Of a stretch of DNA of 12,327 bases, positions 1 to 7,291 are shown one piece after another. The stretch's first letter is position 1, and each line of letters starts with the position of its first letter. The notes beneath the pieces were generated by a model that made no database searches, had not been told where the DNA came from, and saw nothing but the letters and a program-made list of their open reading frames with translations. The position numbers were made by a program, and so were the translations under genes. This stretch comes from Parvimonas sp. GTDB lineage: Bacteria > Bacillota > Clostridia > Tissierellales > Peptoniphilaceae. The DNA lies in NCBI GenBank assembly GCA_022770425.1, contig JALEHY010000004.1, positions 1 to 12,327 of the forward strand, read 5' to 3'.

Positions 1-60
1 GGTTAGAATGCTAGCCTGTCACGCTAGAGGTCGTGGGTTCGAGTCCCATCCAGGTCGCCA
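1..60 (+). tRNA. tRNA-Asp (GTC), 5' truncated by window edge
   Basis: The anticodon arm is CTAGC / CTGTCAC / GCTAG with anticodon GTC. It is followed by a T arm (GTGGG TTCGAGT CCCAT), the 3' half of the acceptor stem (CCAGGTC), discriminator G and an encoded CCA ending at base 60. The window opens inside the D loop, so the 5' acceptor strand is missing. It is the first visible member of a four-gene tRNA cluster; the promoter lies upstream of the window. Confidence 0.95.
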
Positions 61-65
61 ACTAT

Positions 66-141
<76 letters not shown>

Positions 142-148
142 TAATTTT

Positions 149-223
149 GCGGGAGTGGCTCAGTGGTAGAGCATCGCCTTGCCAAGGCGAGGGTCGCGAG
201 TTCGAATCTCGTCTTCCGCTCCA
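149..223 (+). tRNA. tRNA-Gly (GCC)
   Basis: A complete 75-base cloverleaf. Acceptor GCGGGAG pairs with CTTCCGC (one G-T pair), discriminator T, encoded CCA. The anticodon arm is CGCCT / TGCCAAG with anticodon GCC (Gly). It lies seven bases after tRNA-Thr in the same orientation and is followed directly by a hairpin at 226-249. Confidence 0.97.
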
Positions 224-225
224 GT

Positions 226-249
226 AACTCAGAATTCATTCTGAGTTTT
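226..249 (+). terminator. hairpin between tRNA-Gly and tRNA-Arg, possible weak terminator
   Basis: AACTCAGAA (226-234) and TTCTGAGTT (239-247) form a perfect 9-bp stem around the tetraloop TTCA, followed by a short T run (246-249). The T run is brief, so it may be a leaky terminator or a processing hairpin. No clear promoter is seen in the few bases before tRNA-Arg, so read-through seems needed to express it. Confidence 0.5.
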
Positions 250-256
250 CTATTAT

Positions 257-333
257 GTGCCATTAGCTCAGCTGGATAGAGCGTTTGGCTACGGACCAAA
301 AGGTCAGGGGTTCAAATCCTCTATGGCACGCCA
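257..333 (+). tRNA. tRNA-Arg (ACG)
   Basis: A complete 77-base cloverleaf with acceptor GTGCCAT pairing with ATGGCAC, discriminator G and encoded CCA. The anticodon loop CTACGGA gives ACG. In bacteria A34 of this tRNA is normally deaminated to inosine by TadA so that it reads CGN codons; that is family knowledge, not visible here. It is the last gene of the cluster. Confidence 0.97.
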
Positions 334-341
334 GTATTTTG

Positions 342-375
342 AAAATAACCATTGTGTATTCAGTGGTTATTTTTG
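342..375 (+). terminator. rho-independent terminator of the tRNA cluster
   Basis: AAAATAACCA (342-351) pairs perfectly over 10 bp with TGGTTATTTT (364-373) around a 12-base loop. The downstream arm itself supplies the T tract, running into TTTTT at 370-374. It sits directly after tRNA-Arg and before the promoter of the next operon. Confidence 0.8.
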
Positions 376-434
376 ATTTATAGGGAAAATTTTTGTTAGT
401 AAAAGTTTAAAAACTTTTTTTTATTTTTTAAATT

Positions 435-463
435 TTGATTAAATACTAAATTTATGATATAAT
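435..463 (+). promoter_or_regulatory. sigma-A type promoter for the PAP2-purA operon
   Basis: A -35 box TTGATT (435-440), a 17-base spacer and a perfect -10 box TATAAT (458-463) preceded by TGA, which makes it an extended -10. It lies between the tRNA terminator and the first PAP2 gene, about 20 bases before the ATG. The string TATGATATAAT is also found at 11121 and in the repeat array. Confidence 0.75.
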
Positions 464-484
464 TATAATTGTTTTGGGGGGATT

Positions 485-1102
485 ATGGAAAATTTTAAAT
501 CAAATATTAAATTGCTGATTATTAAATTTTGTTTGATGTTTTTTATTGTTGTTTATTTAGGTTTTTTTCTTAAAGCAAGTGATTTTGATTTTAAAATTAT
601 GTCTTTGATTCAAATTAATAACATCTTTGTTAAGAATGATTTATTATTTTTTATTACTAAATTCATTACATTTTTATCAAATAGTGTAGTTTATATTGTG
701 TTACTTCCTGCTTTGATAATTATGTATAGAAAGGATAAAAAATTTTTGATGGTATTGATTGGTGGTTTTTTAATTTGTTTTTTATTAAATGAGTTTATAA
801 AACTAATTGTATCAAGGGAAAGACCCGTTCAATTTTTTAAAATTTTTGTATACGGGTATAGTTATCCGAGTGGACATGCTATGAACAGTTCGTTTTTTTA
901 TCTGACTTTTTCTGGTATTTTGTACAGAAAATACAGATTCAAATTTATTAGAGTTTTTTCATTTGTTTTAGTTTTATTGATTGCTATAAGCAGAGTTTTG
1001 CTTGGAGTACATTGGCTAAGTGATGTTGTGATTGGGATTTTATTTGGTTCTTTTTTATCAAATATTGCTCTCGATGTTTATGATAATTTTTGGAGGAATT
1101 AA
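485..1102 (+). CDS. PAP2-family membrane phosphatase (first of two)
   Basis: A 205-residue integral membrane protein of the PAP2 / type 2 phosphatidic acid phosphatase superfamily, which dephosphorylates lipid phosphates or lipid pyrophosphates at the membrane. All three signature motifs are present: K-x6-RP (K106 to P114), PSGH (128-131) and SR-x5-H-x3-D (S169, R170, H176, D180). The histidines at 131 and 176 would be the acid/base and the nucleophile. Several hydrophobic segments (about 8-30, 55-80, 88-108, 155-170, 178-195) fit the usual multi-helix fold. Undecaprenyl pyrophosphate phosphatase (BcrC type) or phosphatidylglycerophosphatase activity are both possible; the motifs do not decide. 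The ATG is preceded by a G-rich stretch (476-481) rather than a canonical AGGAGG. Its stop codon overlaps the next start by one base. Confidence 0.88.
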   Translation: MENFKSNIKLLIIKFCLMFFIVVYLGFFLKASDFDFKIMSLIQINNIFVKNDLLFFITKFITFLSNSVVYIVLLPALIIMYRKDKKFLMVLIGGFLICFLLNEFIKLIVSRERPVQFFKIFVYGYSYPSGHAMNSSFFYLTFSGILYRKYRFKFIRVFSFVLVLLIAISRVLLGVHWLSDVVIGILFGSFLSNIALDVYDNFWRN

Positions 1103-1713
1103 TGACATTATTGATTATTTATACTGCAATTGTCTTTGCTCTTGCGGTTTTTGTTGGAAATAGGCTGAAAAAACAGCATTTTATTATAGATTTAACCTTA
1201 AAGAATTTTTTTCAAAAGGAAAATTTAAGATTTTTGAAGTCATCTATGAAACATATAACTTCTATGGGAGATGTTGTGACTTCATTAATAATAATTTTTC
1301 CTATATTTTTCTATGCGGTTTCTGAAAAAAACTATGTGTTAGCAACTGCCATATTAAATTCTTCACTTTTTAATATGATATTTTTAAATTCTTTTAAGTT
1401 TTTATTTAGAAGGGAAAGACCTGTTTCAAAATCTGAGATAAAATATTGGGGGTATAGCTTTCCGAGTGGTCATTCTTGTATAGGAATTAGTTTTTATCCT
1501 ACCATAATGTATATACTTTTTAAAGGACATTCAAGTTTATGGGTTTGGTTATCTGTTGGTATTATATTTGGAATGTGCATTGCGATCAGCAGAATAATTG
1601 TTGGTGTGCATTGGTTTTCTGATGTTGTTTTTGGTTCACTCATAGGATTTGTATTTTTTGGTTGGACAGTTTATTTGTATAATATTGGATTTTATTATAA
1701 ATTTTTATTTTAA
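1102..1713 (+). CDS. PAP2-family membrane phosphatase (second of two)
   Basis: A 203-residue PAP2-superfamily membrane protein. Numbered from the ATG at 1102, motif 1 K-x6-RP runs K99 to P107, PSGH is 121-124, and SR-x5-H-x3-D uses S163, R164, H170 and D174, so it should be catalytically competent. I chose the ATG at 1102 rather than the in-frame TTG at 1090 because TGGAGG (1091-1096) lies five bases before the ATG and the start overlaps the preceding stop as TAATG, a common coupling arrangement. It resembles the upstream PAP2 gene mainly around the motifs, so it is an old duplicate or a separate acquisition, not a recent copy. Its substrate (lipid phosphate or isoprenoid pyrophosphate) cannot be told from sequence. 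Confidence 0.87.
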   Translation: MTLLIIYTAIVFALAVFVGNRLKKQHFIIDLTLKNFFQKENLRFLKSSMKHITSMGDVVTSLIIIFPIFFYAVSEKNYVLATAILNSSLFNMIFLNSFKFLFRRERPVSKSEIKYWGYSFPSGHSCIGISFYPTIMYILFKGHSSLWVWLSVGIIFGMCIAISRIIVGVHWFSDVVFGSLIGFVFFGWTVYLYNIGFYYKFLF

Positions 1714-1725
1714 TTAGGAGGAAAT

Positions 1726-3003
1726 ATGATTAAAGCAGTAGTAGGAGCAAACTGGGGAGATGAAGGCAAGGGAAAGATAACAGATATGTTATCTGAAAAT
1801 GCTGATATAATTGTTAGATTTCAAGGTGGATCTAACGCAGGTCATACTATTATCAATGAATATGGCAGGTTTGCGTTACATTTATTGCCTTCAGGTGTTT
1901 TTTATAAACATACAACTTCGGTTATTGGAAATGGAGTTGCATTAAATATTCCTTATTTATTAAAAGAAATAGAGTATTTAAAAGAAAAAAATGTACCGGA
2001 TATAAATATTTTAGTTTCAGACAGAGCACAATTGGTTATGCCTTATCACATTGATTTTGATGCATACGAAGAAGAAAGGTTAGGAAAGGATTCGTTTGGT
2101 TCTACTAAGTCAGGCATAGCACCTTGTTATTCTGATAAATATGCTAAGATAGGGTTTCAAGTAAGTGAATTGTTTGATGATAATTTATTTGAAAAAGTTA
2201 AAAGAGTGGTTGAGTATAAAAATGTGATTTTAGAAAATTTATATCATAAAGAAAAGATAGATGAAAATGAGTTGTATAAATTGATGCTTAGTTGGAGAGA
2301 TGCGATTAAGCCTTATGTTTGTGATGTTTCTAAGTTTTTACATGATGCTATAAAAGAAAATAAGACTATACTTTTGGAAGGACAATTAGGCTCCTTAAAA
2401 GATACTGATCACGGTATTTATCCTATGGTTACTTCTTCTTCAACTCTTGCAGGATTTGGAGCTGTAGGTGCCGGAGTACCTCCTTATCTTATAAAAGATA
2501 TAGTTACTGTTGTTAAAGCTTATTCAAGTGCGGTTGGTTCAGGAGCATTTGTAAGTGAAATTTTTGGAGATGAAGCAGAAGAACTTAGAAAACGTGGCGG
2601 AGATAAAGGTGAGTATGGAGCTACAACAGGTAGACCAAGAAGAGTGGGATATTTTGATGCTGTTGCTTCAAGGTATGGTTGTAGAGTACAAGGTAGTACG
2701 GAAGTTGTAATTACAATAATAGATGCACTTGGGTATCTTGATGAAATACCGGTTTGTATTGGGTATGAGATTGATGGAGAGATTTATAGAGATTTTCCTA
2801 CTACGAATCTTTTATCAAAGGCAAAACCTGTTTGGAAAGTATTAAAAGGTTGGAAAAGAGATATAAGAGGTATTAAAAAATATGAAGATCTTCCGGTTGA
2901 ATGTAGAGAATATATAGAATTTATTGAAAAAGAGCTTGAAGTACCGGTTACAATGATTTCTAACGGACCTAAGAGAGAAGATATAATTTATAAAAACAAA
3001 TAA
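1726..3003 (+). CDS. purA: adenylosuccinate synthetase
   Basis: A 425-residue adenylosuccinate synthetase: IMP + L-aspartate + GTP gives adenylosuccinate + GDP + Pi, the first committed step from IMP to AMP in the cytosol. The N-terminal loop GDEGKGK (11-17) contains catalytic Asp12, and NAGH (37-40) supplies the catalytic histidine. DHGIYPMVTSSSTLAG near the middle and TTGRPRRVG further on are the expected IMP/aspartate-binding motifs. The C-terminal part (PGW-like GW and ISNGPKRED) also matches the family. The length is normal. A strong AGGAGG (1716-1721) sits four bases before the ATG, and the gene follows the PAP2 stop by 12 bases, so it is probably in the same transcript. No other purine gene is nearby. 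Confidence 0.97.
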   Translation: MIKAVVGANWGDEGKGKITDMLSENADIIVRFQGGSNAGHTIINEYGRFALHLLPSGVFYKHTTSVIGNGVALNIPYLLKEIEYLKEKNVPDINILVSDRAQLVMPYHIDFDAYEEERLGKDSFGSTKSGIAPCYSDKYAKIGFQVSELFDDNLFEKVKRVVEYKNVILENLYHKEKIDENELYKLMLSWRDAIKPYVCDVSKFLHDAIKENKTILLEGQLGSLKDTDHGIYPMVTSSSTLAGFGAVGAGVPPYLIKDIVTVVKAYSSAVGSGAFVSEIFGDEAEELRKRGGDKGEYGATTGRPRRVGYFDAVASRYGCRVQGSTEVVITIIDALGYLDEIPVCIGYEIDGEIYRDFPTTNLLSKAKPVWKVLKGWKRDIRGIKKYEDLPVECREYIEFIEKELEVPVTMISNGPKREDIIYKNK

Positions 3004-3032
3004 TTGTTTTGTTTTTAAAATTGTGTTATAAT
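3004..3032 (+). promoter_or_regulatory. promoter before the HlyD-like gene and the yggS-sepF run
   Basis: TTGTTT (3004-3009), a 17-base spacer and TATAAT (3027-3032) with an upstream TGT, an extended -10. It begins directly after the purA stop. The predicted transcription start (about 3039) is only some five bases before the ATG at 3044, so transcripts from here would be almost leaderless. Confidence 0.6.
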
Positions 3033-3043
3033 TAGGTAATTAT

Positions 3044-4180
3044 ATGAAAAGAAAGATAAGATTAAAATATTTATTAAGTAGTAAAAAAAATATATTTTTT
3101 ATTATTTTCGTGTTATTTATTTCTCTGTTTTTTATTAAAAATACTTTTTTTAGTAAAAAAACAAGTGATATTATAATTTTAGAAAGTCCGCATAAGTATA
3201 AGGTACAAACTTCAGCTAAGGCTTTAATAATAAAAGATGAATATTTGTATTATGTTGGAAATACTGATTTAGAAACTGATAACAAAAAAGTTGAAGTCAA
3301 TAAGACAATAACAGAGGTAGATGTTTCAGGTATTAATGATAACTTGAAGCAGTATCTGTCAGATAAAACTTCTTCATTGAAAAGTGAATTAGAAAATTAT
3401 AATTCGGAGTCTAATTTGTTGAATTTAGACAAAATTTTATCTTCTATCAGAAAAAAGGATTATTCTGTTGCATTTGAAAGTTTGAGGAATAACAAAGGAA
3501 TAGTTTATTCAAAAAGTGTTCTTAAAGATAAGTTGCTTAGGTATTCTGCTTTGAACGATACTGTAAATAGTGGAAAGATTGTATCACAAAATTCCGGAAT
3601 TTTGTCTACTAAGATAGATGGACTTGAAAATGTTTATGATTTTTCAATAATAGATTTGTTGGATGAAGATGATTTCAATTTTGAAAATGATGTTAAAAAA
3701 TCAGAAATTTTCGGTGTGAAGATTGTTGATAATTTAAAGTATTATCTTTGTTTAAAAGTAAAGAGCGGTATGTCTGAAAATATTGAAATTAATAGTATTG
3801 TTAATGTAAATTTCGGGACAAATGTTGTATCGGGGAAAGTTGTTAATATAAAAAGAGAAAAATCTAATGATTTGGTGATAGCAGAGTTTTCAAAGGGATT
3901 TGAAAATGTTGCCGATAAGAGATTTATGGATGTGAACATTGAAAAAACTGTTGATAAGTCTTACGAGTTACCCGGTAGTTCTATTCTTTACGAAAATGGT
4001 AAGTATTATGTATTTACAATAGATTCATTTAATAATATAAAAAAGGTAAAGGTATCTGTTAAATTTACAGATACTATAAATAATAAAGTTTATATTGATG
4101 CTAATAATAGCTATATTGGAGCATTTTCAAATGTTTTGAGAAATTCTCAAGGAATAAAAGAAAGTGAGATTTTAGAATAA
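3044..4180 (+). CDS. membrane-anchored HlyD-like protein
   Basis: A 378-residue protein with a basic N-terminus, one hydrophobic segment (about residues 16-37) and a long, mostly hydrophilic outer part: a single-pass anchor with an extracytoplasmic domain. Around residue 180 a stretch NSGILSTKIDGLE resembles the lipoyl-like half-motif (SGIVS.. IDGLE) of the HlyD/membrane-fusion-type proteins that Clostridia carry next to yggS and sepF. The middle is predicted helical and polar. No transporter partner (ABC or RND) is adjacent, so an efflux role is not supported by context; a role in envelope or division is suggested only by the neighbours. The ribosome binding site is weak (AGG at 3034-3036). 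The stop overlaps the next ATG by one base. Confidence 0.65.
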   Translation: MKRKIRLKYLLSSKKNIFFIIFVLFISLFFIKNTFFSKKTSDIIILESPHKYKVQTSAKALIIKDEYLYYVGNTDLETDNKKVEVNKTITEVDVSGINDNLKQYLSDKTSSLKSELENYNSESNLLNLDKILSSIRKKDYSVAFESLRNNKGIVYSKSVLKDKLLRYSALNDTVNSGKIVSQNSGILSTKIDGLENVYDFSIIDLLDEDDFNFENDVKKSEIFGVKIVDNLKYYLCLKVKSGMSENIEINSIVNVNFGTNVVSGKVVNIKREKSNDLVIAEFSKGFENVADKRFMDVNIEKTVDKSYELPGSSILYENGKYYVFTIDSFNNIKKVKVSVKFTDTINNKVYIDANNSYIGAFSNVLRNSQGIKESEILE

Positions 4181-4872
4181 TGAGTGCAAATATAGATTTT
4201 ATTTTGAACGAAATTTCATCGGTTTGTTCAGTTTGTAATAGAAGTAAAAATGAAATTTTTCTTTTACCTGTATCAAAGACAAAGTCTTTAGAGCAGATGG
4301 AGGAAGTTTTAAAGTTAGGATATTTCGTTTTTGGGGAGAATAAAGTACAGGAAATATTGCAAAAATATGACTATTTTAAAGAAAAAGTAAAATTTCATAT
4401 GATTGGTCATTTACAAACTAATAAAGTTAAATATATTATTGATAAGGTGGAATTGATCCACTCTTTAGATAGAATTTCGCTTTTAGATAAATTGAATTTA
4501 GAAGCAAAAAAAAGAAATTTAGTTGTAAATTGTTTAGTGGAAGTTAATATCGGGAAAGAAAATAGTAAATTCGGTGTTGATGATGAAAAATTATTTGAGT
4601 TTTTGGAAGAAGTTTCATTAAGAAAAAATGTAAGAGTTTTAGGTCTTATGGCAATTGTTCCATATTGTGAAAATCCTGAAGATACAAGGGTATATTTCAA
4701 AAAAATGAAGTATCTTTTTGAAACTGCAAAAACTTTAAGTTATGAAAATGTTGAAATGAACATTTTATCAATGGGAATGAGTAATGATTTTAAAATAGCC
4801 ATTGAAGAAGGTTCAACATTAATAAGAATAGGAACTTTACTTTTTGGAGAAAGAGACTATTCTAATAAATAA
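4180..4872 (+). CDS. YggS/YlmE-family pyridoxal-phosphate homeostasis protein
   Basis: A 230-residue member of the PLPBP family (COG0325), a single-domain TIM-barrel protein that binds PLP without a known reaction and influences vitamin B6 and amino-acid homeostasis. The PLP lysine is K33 in PVSKTK. Family motifs GENKVQE (52-58), FHMIGHLQTNK (72-82), VNIGKENSKFG (122-132), SMGMSNDF (197-204) and RIGTLLFGER (216-225) are all present. The start overlaps the stop of the HlyD-like gene (TAATG) and has no good Shine-Dalgarno, suggesting translational coupling. In many Gram-positive bacteria this gene (ylmE) heads the ylm cluster upstream of sepF, as here. Confidence 0.93.
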   Translation: MSANIDFILNEISSVCSVCNRSKNEIFLLPVSKTKSLEQMEEVLKLGYFVFGENKVQEILQKYDYFKEKVKFHMIGHLQTNKVKYIIDKVELIHSLDRISLLDKLNLEAKKRNLVVNCLVEVNIGKENSKFGVDDEKLFEFLEEVSLRKNVRVLGLMAIVPYCENPEDTRVYFKKMKYLFETAKTLSYENVEMNILSMGMSNDFKIAIEEGSTLIRIGTLLFGERDYSNK

Positions 4873-4923
4873 AAAATAACTCTTGTTTTTAGAGTAATAG
4901 TAATATATAAGGAGGATTAGAAA

Positions 4924-5388
4924 ATGGCAGGTTTTATGGATAAAATAAAGAAATTTGTTGGAAACGAAGATTATGATGATGAATATGATGATTTAGAAGA
5001 AGAGGTTGTTGAAAAAGAAAAACCGGTAGTATCCGAATCTTATGTAAAAAGTTCAACGAAAAATAATACTTTTGAAAAAAACAGTAATGTTGTTACTATG
5101 CCGAATATCAATAGATTTTTAATTTCTGTTAGAGAGCCTATAACTTTTGATGACGGAACTCAAGTTTTGGATGATGTTTTAAAGGGTAAAGTTGTTGTTT
5201 TGAATTTGGAAATGTTAGAAGTTGATAAAAAAAGACAAATTTTTGATTTTGTAAGTGGTGGAATTTATTCATTAAATGGAAAAATCCAAAAGGTTACAAA
5301 GGATATTTTTATCTTGGCTCCTAAGGGAATCGATATTGACGGCAAGGTTAAAGATCAAATAGAAACAACCGGATTTTATCAATTATAA
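4924..5388 (+). CDS. sepF: cell division protein SepF
   Basis: A 154-residue SepF homologue, the membrane-associated partner of FtsZ that helps assemble and anchor the Z ring. The N-terminus (residues 1-12, MAGFMDKIKKFV) is the short amphipathic membrane-targeting helix typical of the family. It is followed by an acidic, low-complexity linker (about 14-58) and the compact SepF (DUF552) domain from about 60 to 135, with VVVLNLEMLEVDKKRQIFDF and GGIYSLNGKIQKV recognisable. The length is close to the family norm. AAGGAGG (4909-4915) sits eight bases before the ATG. A TTGTTT/TATAAG pair with 17-base spacing (4883-4911) could be an additional promoter but overlaps the ribosome binding site. Confidence 0.94.
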   Translation: MAGFMDKIKKFVGNEDYDDEYDDLEEEVVEKEKPVVSESYVKSSTKNNTFEKNSNVVTMPNINRFLISVREPITFDDGTQVLDDVLKGKVVVLNLEMLEVDKKRQIFDFVSGGIYSLNGKIQKVTKDIFILAPKGIDIDGKVKDQIETTGFYQL

Positions 5389-5392
5389 TTAG

Positions 5393-6169
5393 ATGAAAAA
5401 TTTTGATAAAAGTTTGTTTTTAGAAAAAATAAATAATTTAGAATTAAAAAAGACCATCAGTAAATTTTTAGATGGTCTTATTGCTATGGAAAAAAGTAAC
5501 AAGTTTGTTTATTGTTCAAATTTTTTTTCACCTTTAGAATTTTTATATGTAAAAAAGTTTTTAAAAAATTTTGATTTAAAATATGAAATAATATTTCCTA
5601 CTGATGAGTATGACAGAAATATTGTAATAGTAAGTAATGAATATTTTGAAATTAATGATTTTATAGAGATAATTACATTTAAAGACGATGGTTTTGAACA
5701 CAGACATATACTTGGAAGTATTTTAAATAAGGGAATAAATCGTGAAAAAATCGGAGATATTATTAAGTTTGATGGTATTTGGTATGTTTATTGTTTAAAA
5801 CCGATTGGAACATTTATTTTTTCAGATGGTTTAAAAATTGGGAAAAAAGTAGTTAATATTAATTTGTTATCTAATTTTTTATGTCCTAAAAATTTTAAAA
5901 AGTTTGATGATATAAAAATAATTGTTTCAAGCCTCAGGTTAGATTGTTTTATAAAAGAGTTGGCTAAAACATCGAGAGAAAACTCTAAAAAATTTATAAA
6001 ACACGGAAATGTTAAGCTAAATTATGATGAATGCATTGATGCCGATAAAAAAATTTTTGAAAATGACATTATATCTATAAGAGGTGTAGGAAAATTCAAA
6101 GTGTCAGGCTGTGAAGGTATTACTAAAAAAGAGAAATATGTTATTAATGTTAAGAGGTATGGAATATGA
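5393..6169 (+). CDS. YlmH-type S4-domain RNA-binding protein
   Basis: A 258-residue protein of the YlmH family (COG2302). The family hallmark RH-x3-LG-x3-xxGI-x-R-x3-GDI is seen at 104-123 (HRHILGSILNKGINREKIGD). The C-terminal S4 RNA-binding domain covers about 180-237, with SLRLDCFIKELAKTSR and the second half KFIKHGNVKLN. In B. subtilis YlmH has been linked to ribosome rescue/quality control and lies in the division-associated ylm cluster; that is family knowledge. ylmG (yggT), usually between sepF and ylmH, is absent: only four bases separate this ATG from the sepF stop. The ribosome binding site is poor, so coupling to sepF is likely. Its stop overlaps the lspA start by four bases (ATGA). 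Confidence 0.9.
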   Translation: MKNFDKSLFLEKINNLELKKTISKFLDGLIAMEKSNKFVYCSNFFSPLEFLYVKKFLKNFDLKYEIIFPTDEYDRNIVIVSNEYFEINDFIEIITFKDDGFEHRHILGSILNKGINREKIGDIIKFDGIWYVYCLKPIGTFIFSDGLKIGKKVVNINLLSNFLCPKNFKKFDDIKIIVSSLRLDCFIKELAKTSRENSKKFIKHGNVKLNYDECIDADKKIFENDIISIRGVGKFKVSGCEGITKKEKYVINVKRYGI

Positions 6170-6618
6170 TATATATTATTTTATTTGTAGGGCTTGTATT
6201 GGATCAGTTTACAAAATATATTGCACTTACACAATTAAAGGGAGCAAACTCAATAGTTATTATAAAAGATTGGTTAGAATTTACTTATGTTGAGAATACC
6301 GGTGTAGCTTTTGGGAGTTTTAGCGGATATAAATATTTTTTTATAGTAGTTGCAATAATTGCTTTTATTTTTATAAATTTTTATATTTATAAAAATAAAG
6401 ATAAGATACCTAAAATAGAACAAATTTTATTTATTCTTATAGCTTGTGGGGCATTGGGTAATGCTATAGATAGAATTTTGTATTCTTATGTTATTGATTT
6501 TATTCATACAAAGATAGGTGGTCTTTATGATTTTCCGGTTTTTAATTTTGCAGATATTTATATAAGTGTAAGTTGTATTTTAATGATAATTATATCTTTC
6601 TTTAAAAAGGAGAAATAA
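6166..6618 (+). CDS. lspA: lipoprotein signal peptidase II
   Basis: A 150-residue polytopic membrane aspartyl protease that removes signal peptides from prolipoproteins after diacylglyceryl transfer to the +1 cysteine. Four hydrophobic segments are visible (about 1-17, 56-75, 86-104, 129-146). Conserved motifs are D13-Q-x-T-K, the VENTGVAFG loop (42-50), GNAIDRI (98-104) with VIDF containing catalytic D111, and NFADIYI with catalytic D130. The spacing between the two aspartates (19 residues) fits the family. GAGG (6154-6157) lies eight bases before the ATG, inside ylmH. A candidate substrate, the lipoprotein at 11210-11659, lies in the same window. Confidence 0.96.
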   Translation: MIYIILFVGLVLDQFTKYIALTQLKGANSIVIIKDWLEFTYVENTGVAFGSFSGYKYFFIVVAIIAFIFINFYIYKNKDKIPKIEQILFILIACGALGNAIDRILYSYVIDFIHTKIGGLYDFPVFNFADIYISVSCILMIIISFFKKEK

Positions 6619-6619
6619 A

Positions 6620-7288
6620 ATGAGTGACAATTATAAACTTTGGACTAAATTTTTACAAGATGAATTTAAAAAAGAATATTTTTTAAATTTGACTAAATTT
6701 TTAAATGATGAGTATAAAAGAAAAGTTATTTTTCCACCTAAAGATTTAATTTTTAATATATTTAAAAAAATAGCTCCTAAAGATATCAAAGTTATAATTT
6801 TGGGGCAAGACCCTTATCATGGTTATAACCAAGCCAATGGCATGAGTTTTTCGGTAAATAAGGGTGAAAAAATTCCTCCTTCTCTTAGAAATATTTATTT
6901 AGAGTTATATTCTGACTTGAAAATTGATTTACCTACTCATGGCGATTTGTCGCATTGGGTTGAGCAAGGGGTATTTCTGTTAAATGCTACATTGACAGTT
7001 GAACAAGGAAAGCCTAATTCTCATAAGGATATAGGTTGGCAATTGTTTACTGACAGAGTAATAGAATTAATTTCAAAGATTGATTCTCCTAAAGTTTTTA
7101 TACTGTGGGGAAGTTTTGCAATTTCTAAAATCAGTTTAATTGAAAAATCAAAAAATAATTTTATTATATCAAGTCCTCATCCTTCTCCTTTTTCAGCTAA
7201 TAGAGGTTTTTTTGGAAGTAGACCATTTTCCAAAGCCAATGAGTTTTTAGTGTCAAACGGAGTAAGTGAAATTGATTGGAGGGTTTAA
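6620..7288 (+). CDS. ung: uracil-DNA glycosylase, family 1
   Basis: A 222-residue family-1 uracil-DNA glycosylase that excises uracil from DNA to start base excision repair. The water-activating loop GQDPYH is 62-67 (catalytic D64), the uracil-contacting segment LLNATLTV is 120-127 (N122), and the leucine-loop region HPSPFSANRGFFG begins at catalytic H187. The length is normal. AAAAGGAG (6605-6612) precedes the ATG, which begins two bases after the lspA stop, so the gene is within the operon. Its place between lspA and the RluD-family gene is unusual: those two are commonly direct neighbours in Bacillota. Confidence 0.97.
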   Translation: MSDNYKLWTKFLQDEFKKEYFLNLTKFLNDEYKRKVIFPPKDLIFNIFKKIAPKDIKVIILGQDPYHGYNQANGMSFSVNKGEKIPPSLRNIYLELYSDLKIDLPTHGDLSHWVEQGVFLLNATLTVEQGKPNSHKDIGWQLFTDRVIELISKIDSPKVFILWGSFAISKISLIEKSKNNFIISSPHPSPFSANRGFFGSRPFSKANEFLVSNGVSEIDWRV

Positions 7289-7291
7289 TTT

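Noticed and set aside
1090..1101. Upstream TTG start for the second PAP2 gene
   Set aside because: The ATG at 1102 has TGGAGG at proper spacing and a TAATG overlap; the TTG would lie on the ribosome binding site itself.
3742..3939. Minus-strand open frame inside the HlyD-like gene
   Set aside because: It lies wholly antisense to a longer coherent gene, has no ribosome binding site and a low-complexity sequence without motifs.
4407..4700. Minus-strand open frame inside the yggS gene
   Set aside because: Shadow of a gene with all family motifs intact; no start signals of its own.
4878..4895. Terminator between yggS and sepF (ACTCT/AGAGT)
   Set aside because: The stem is only 5 bp and no T run follows it; it would not terminate.
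6111..6293. Short plus-strand frame across the ylmH/lspA junction
   Set aside because: It overlaps two well-supported genes in another frame, and its cysteine-rich product resembles no family.
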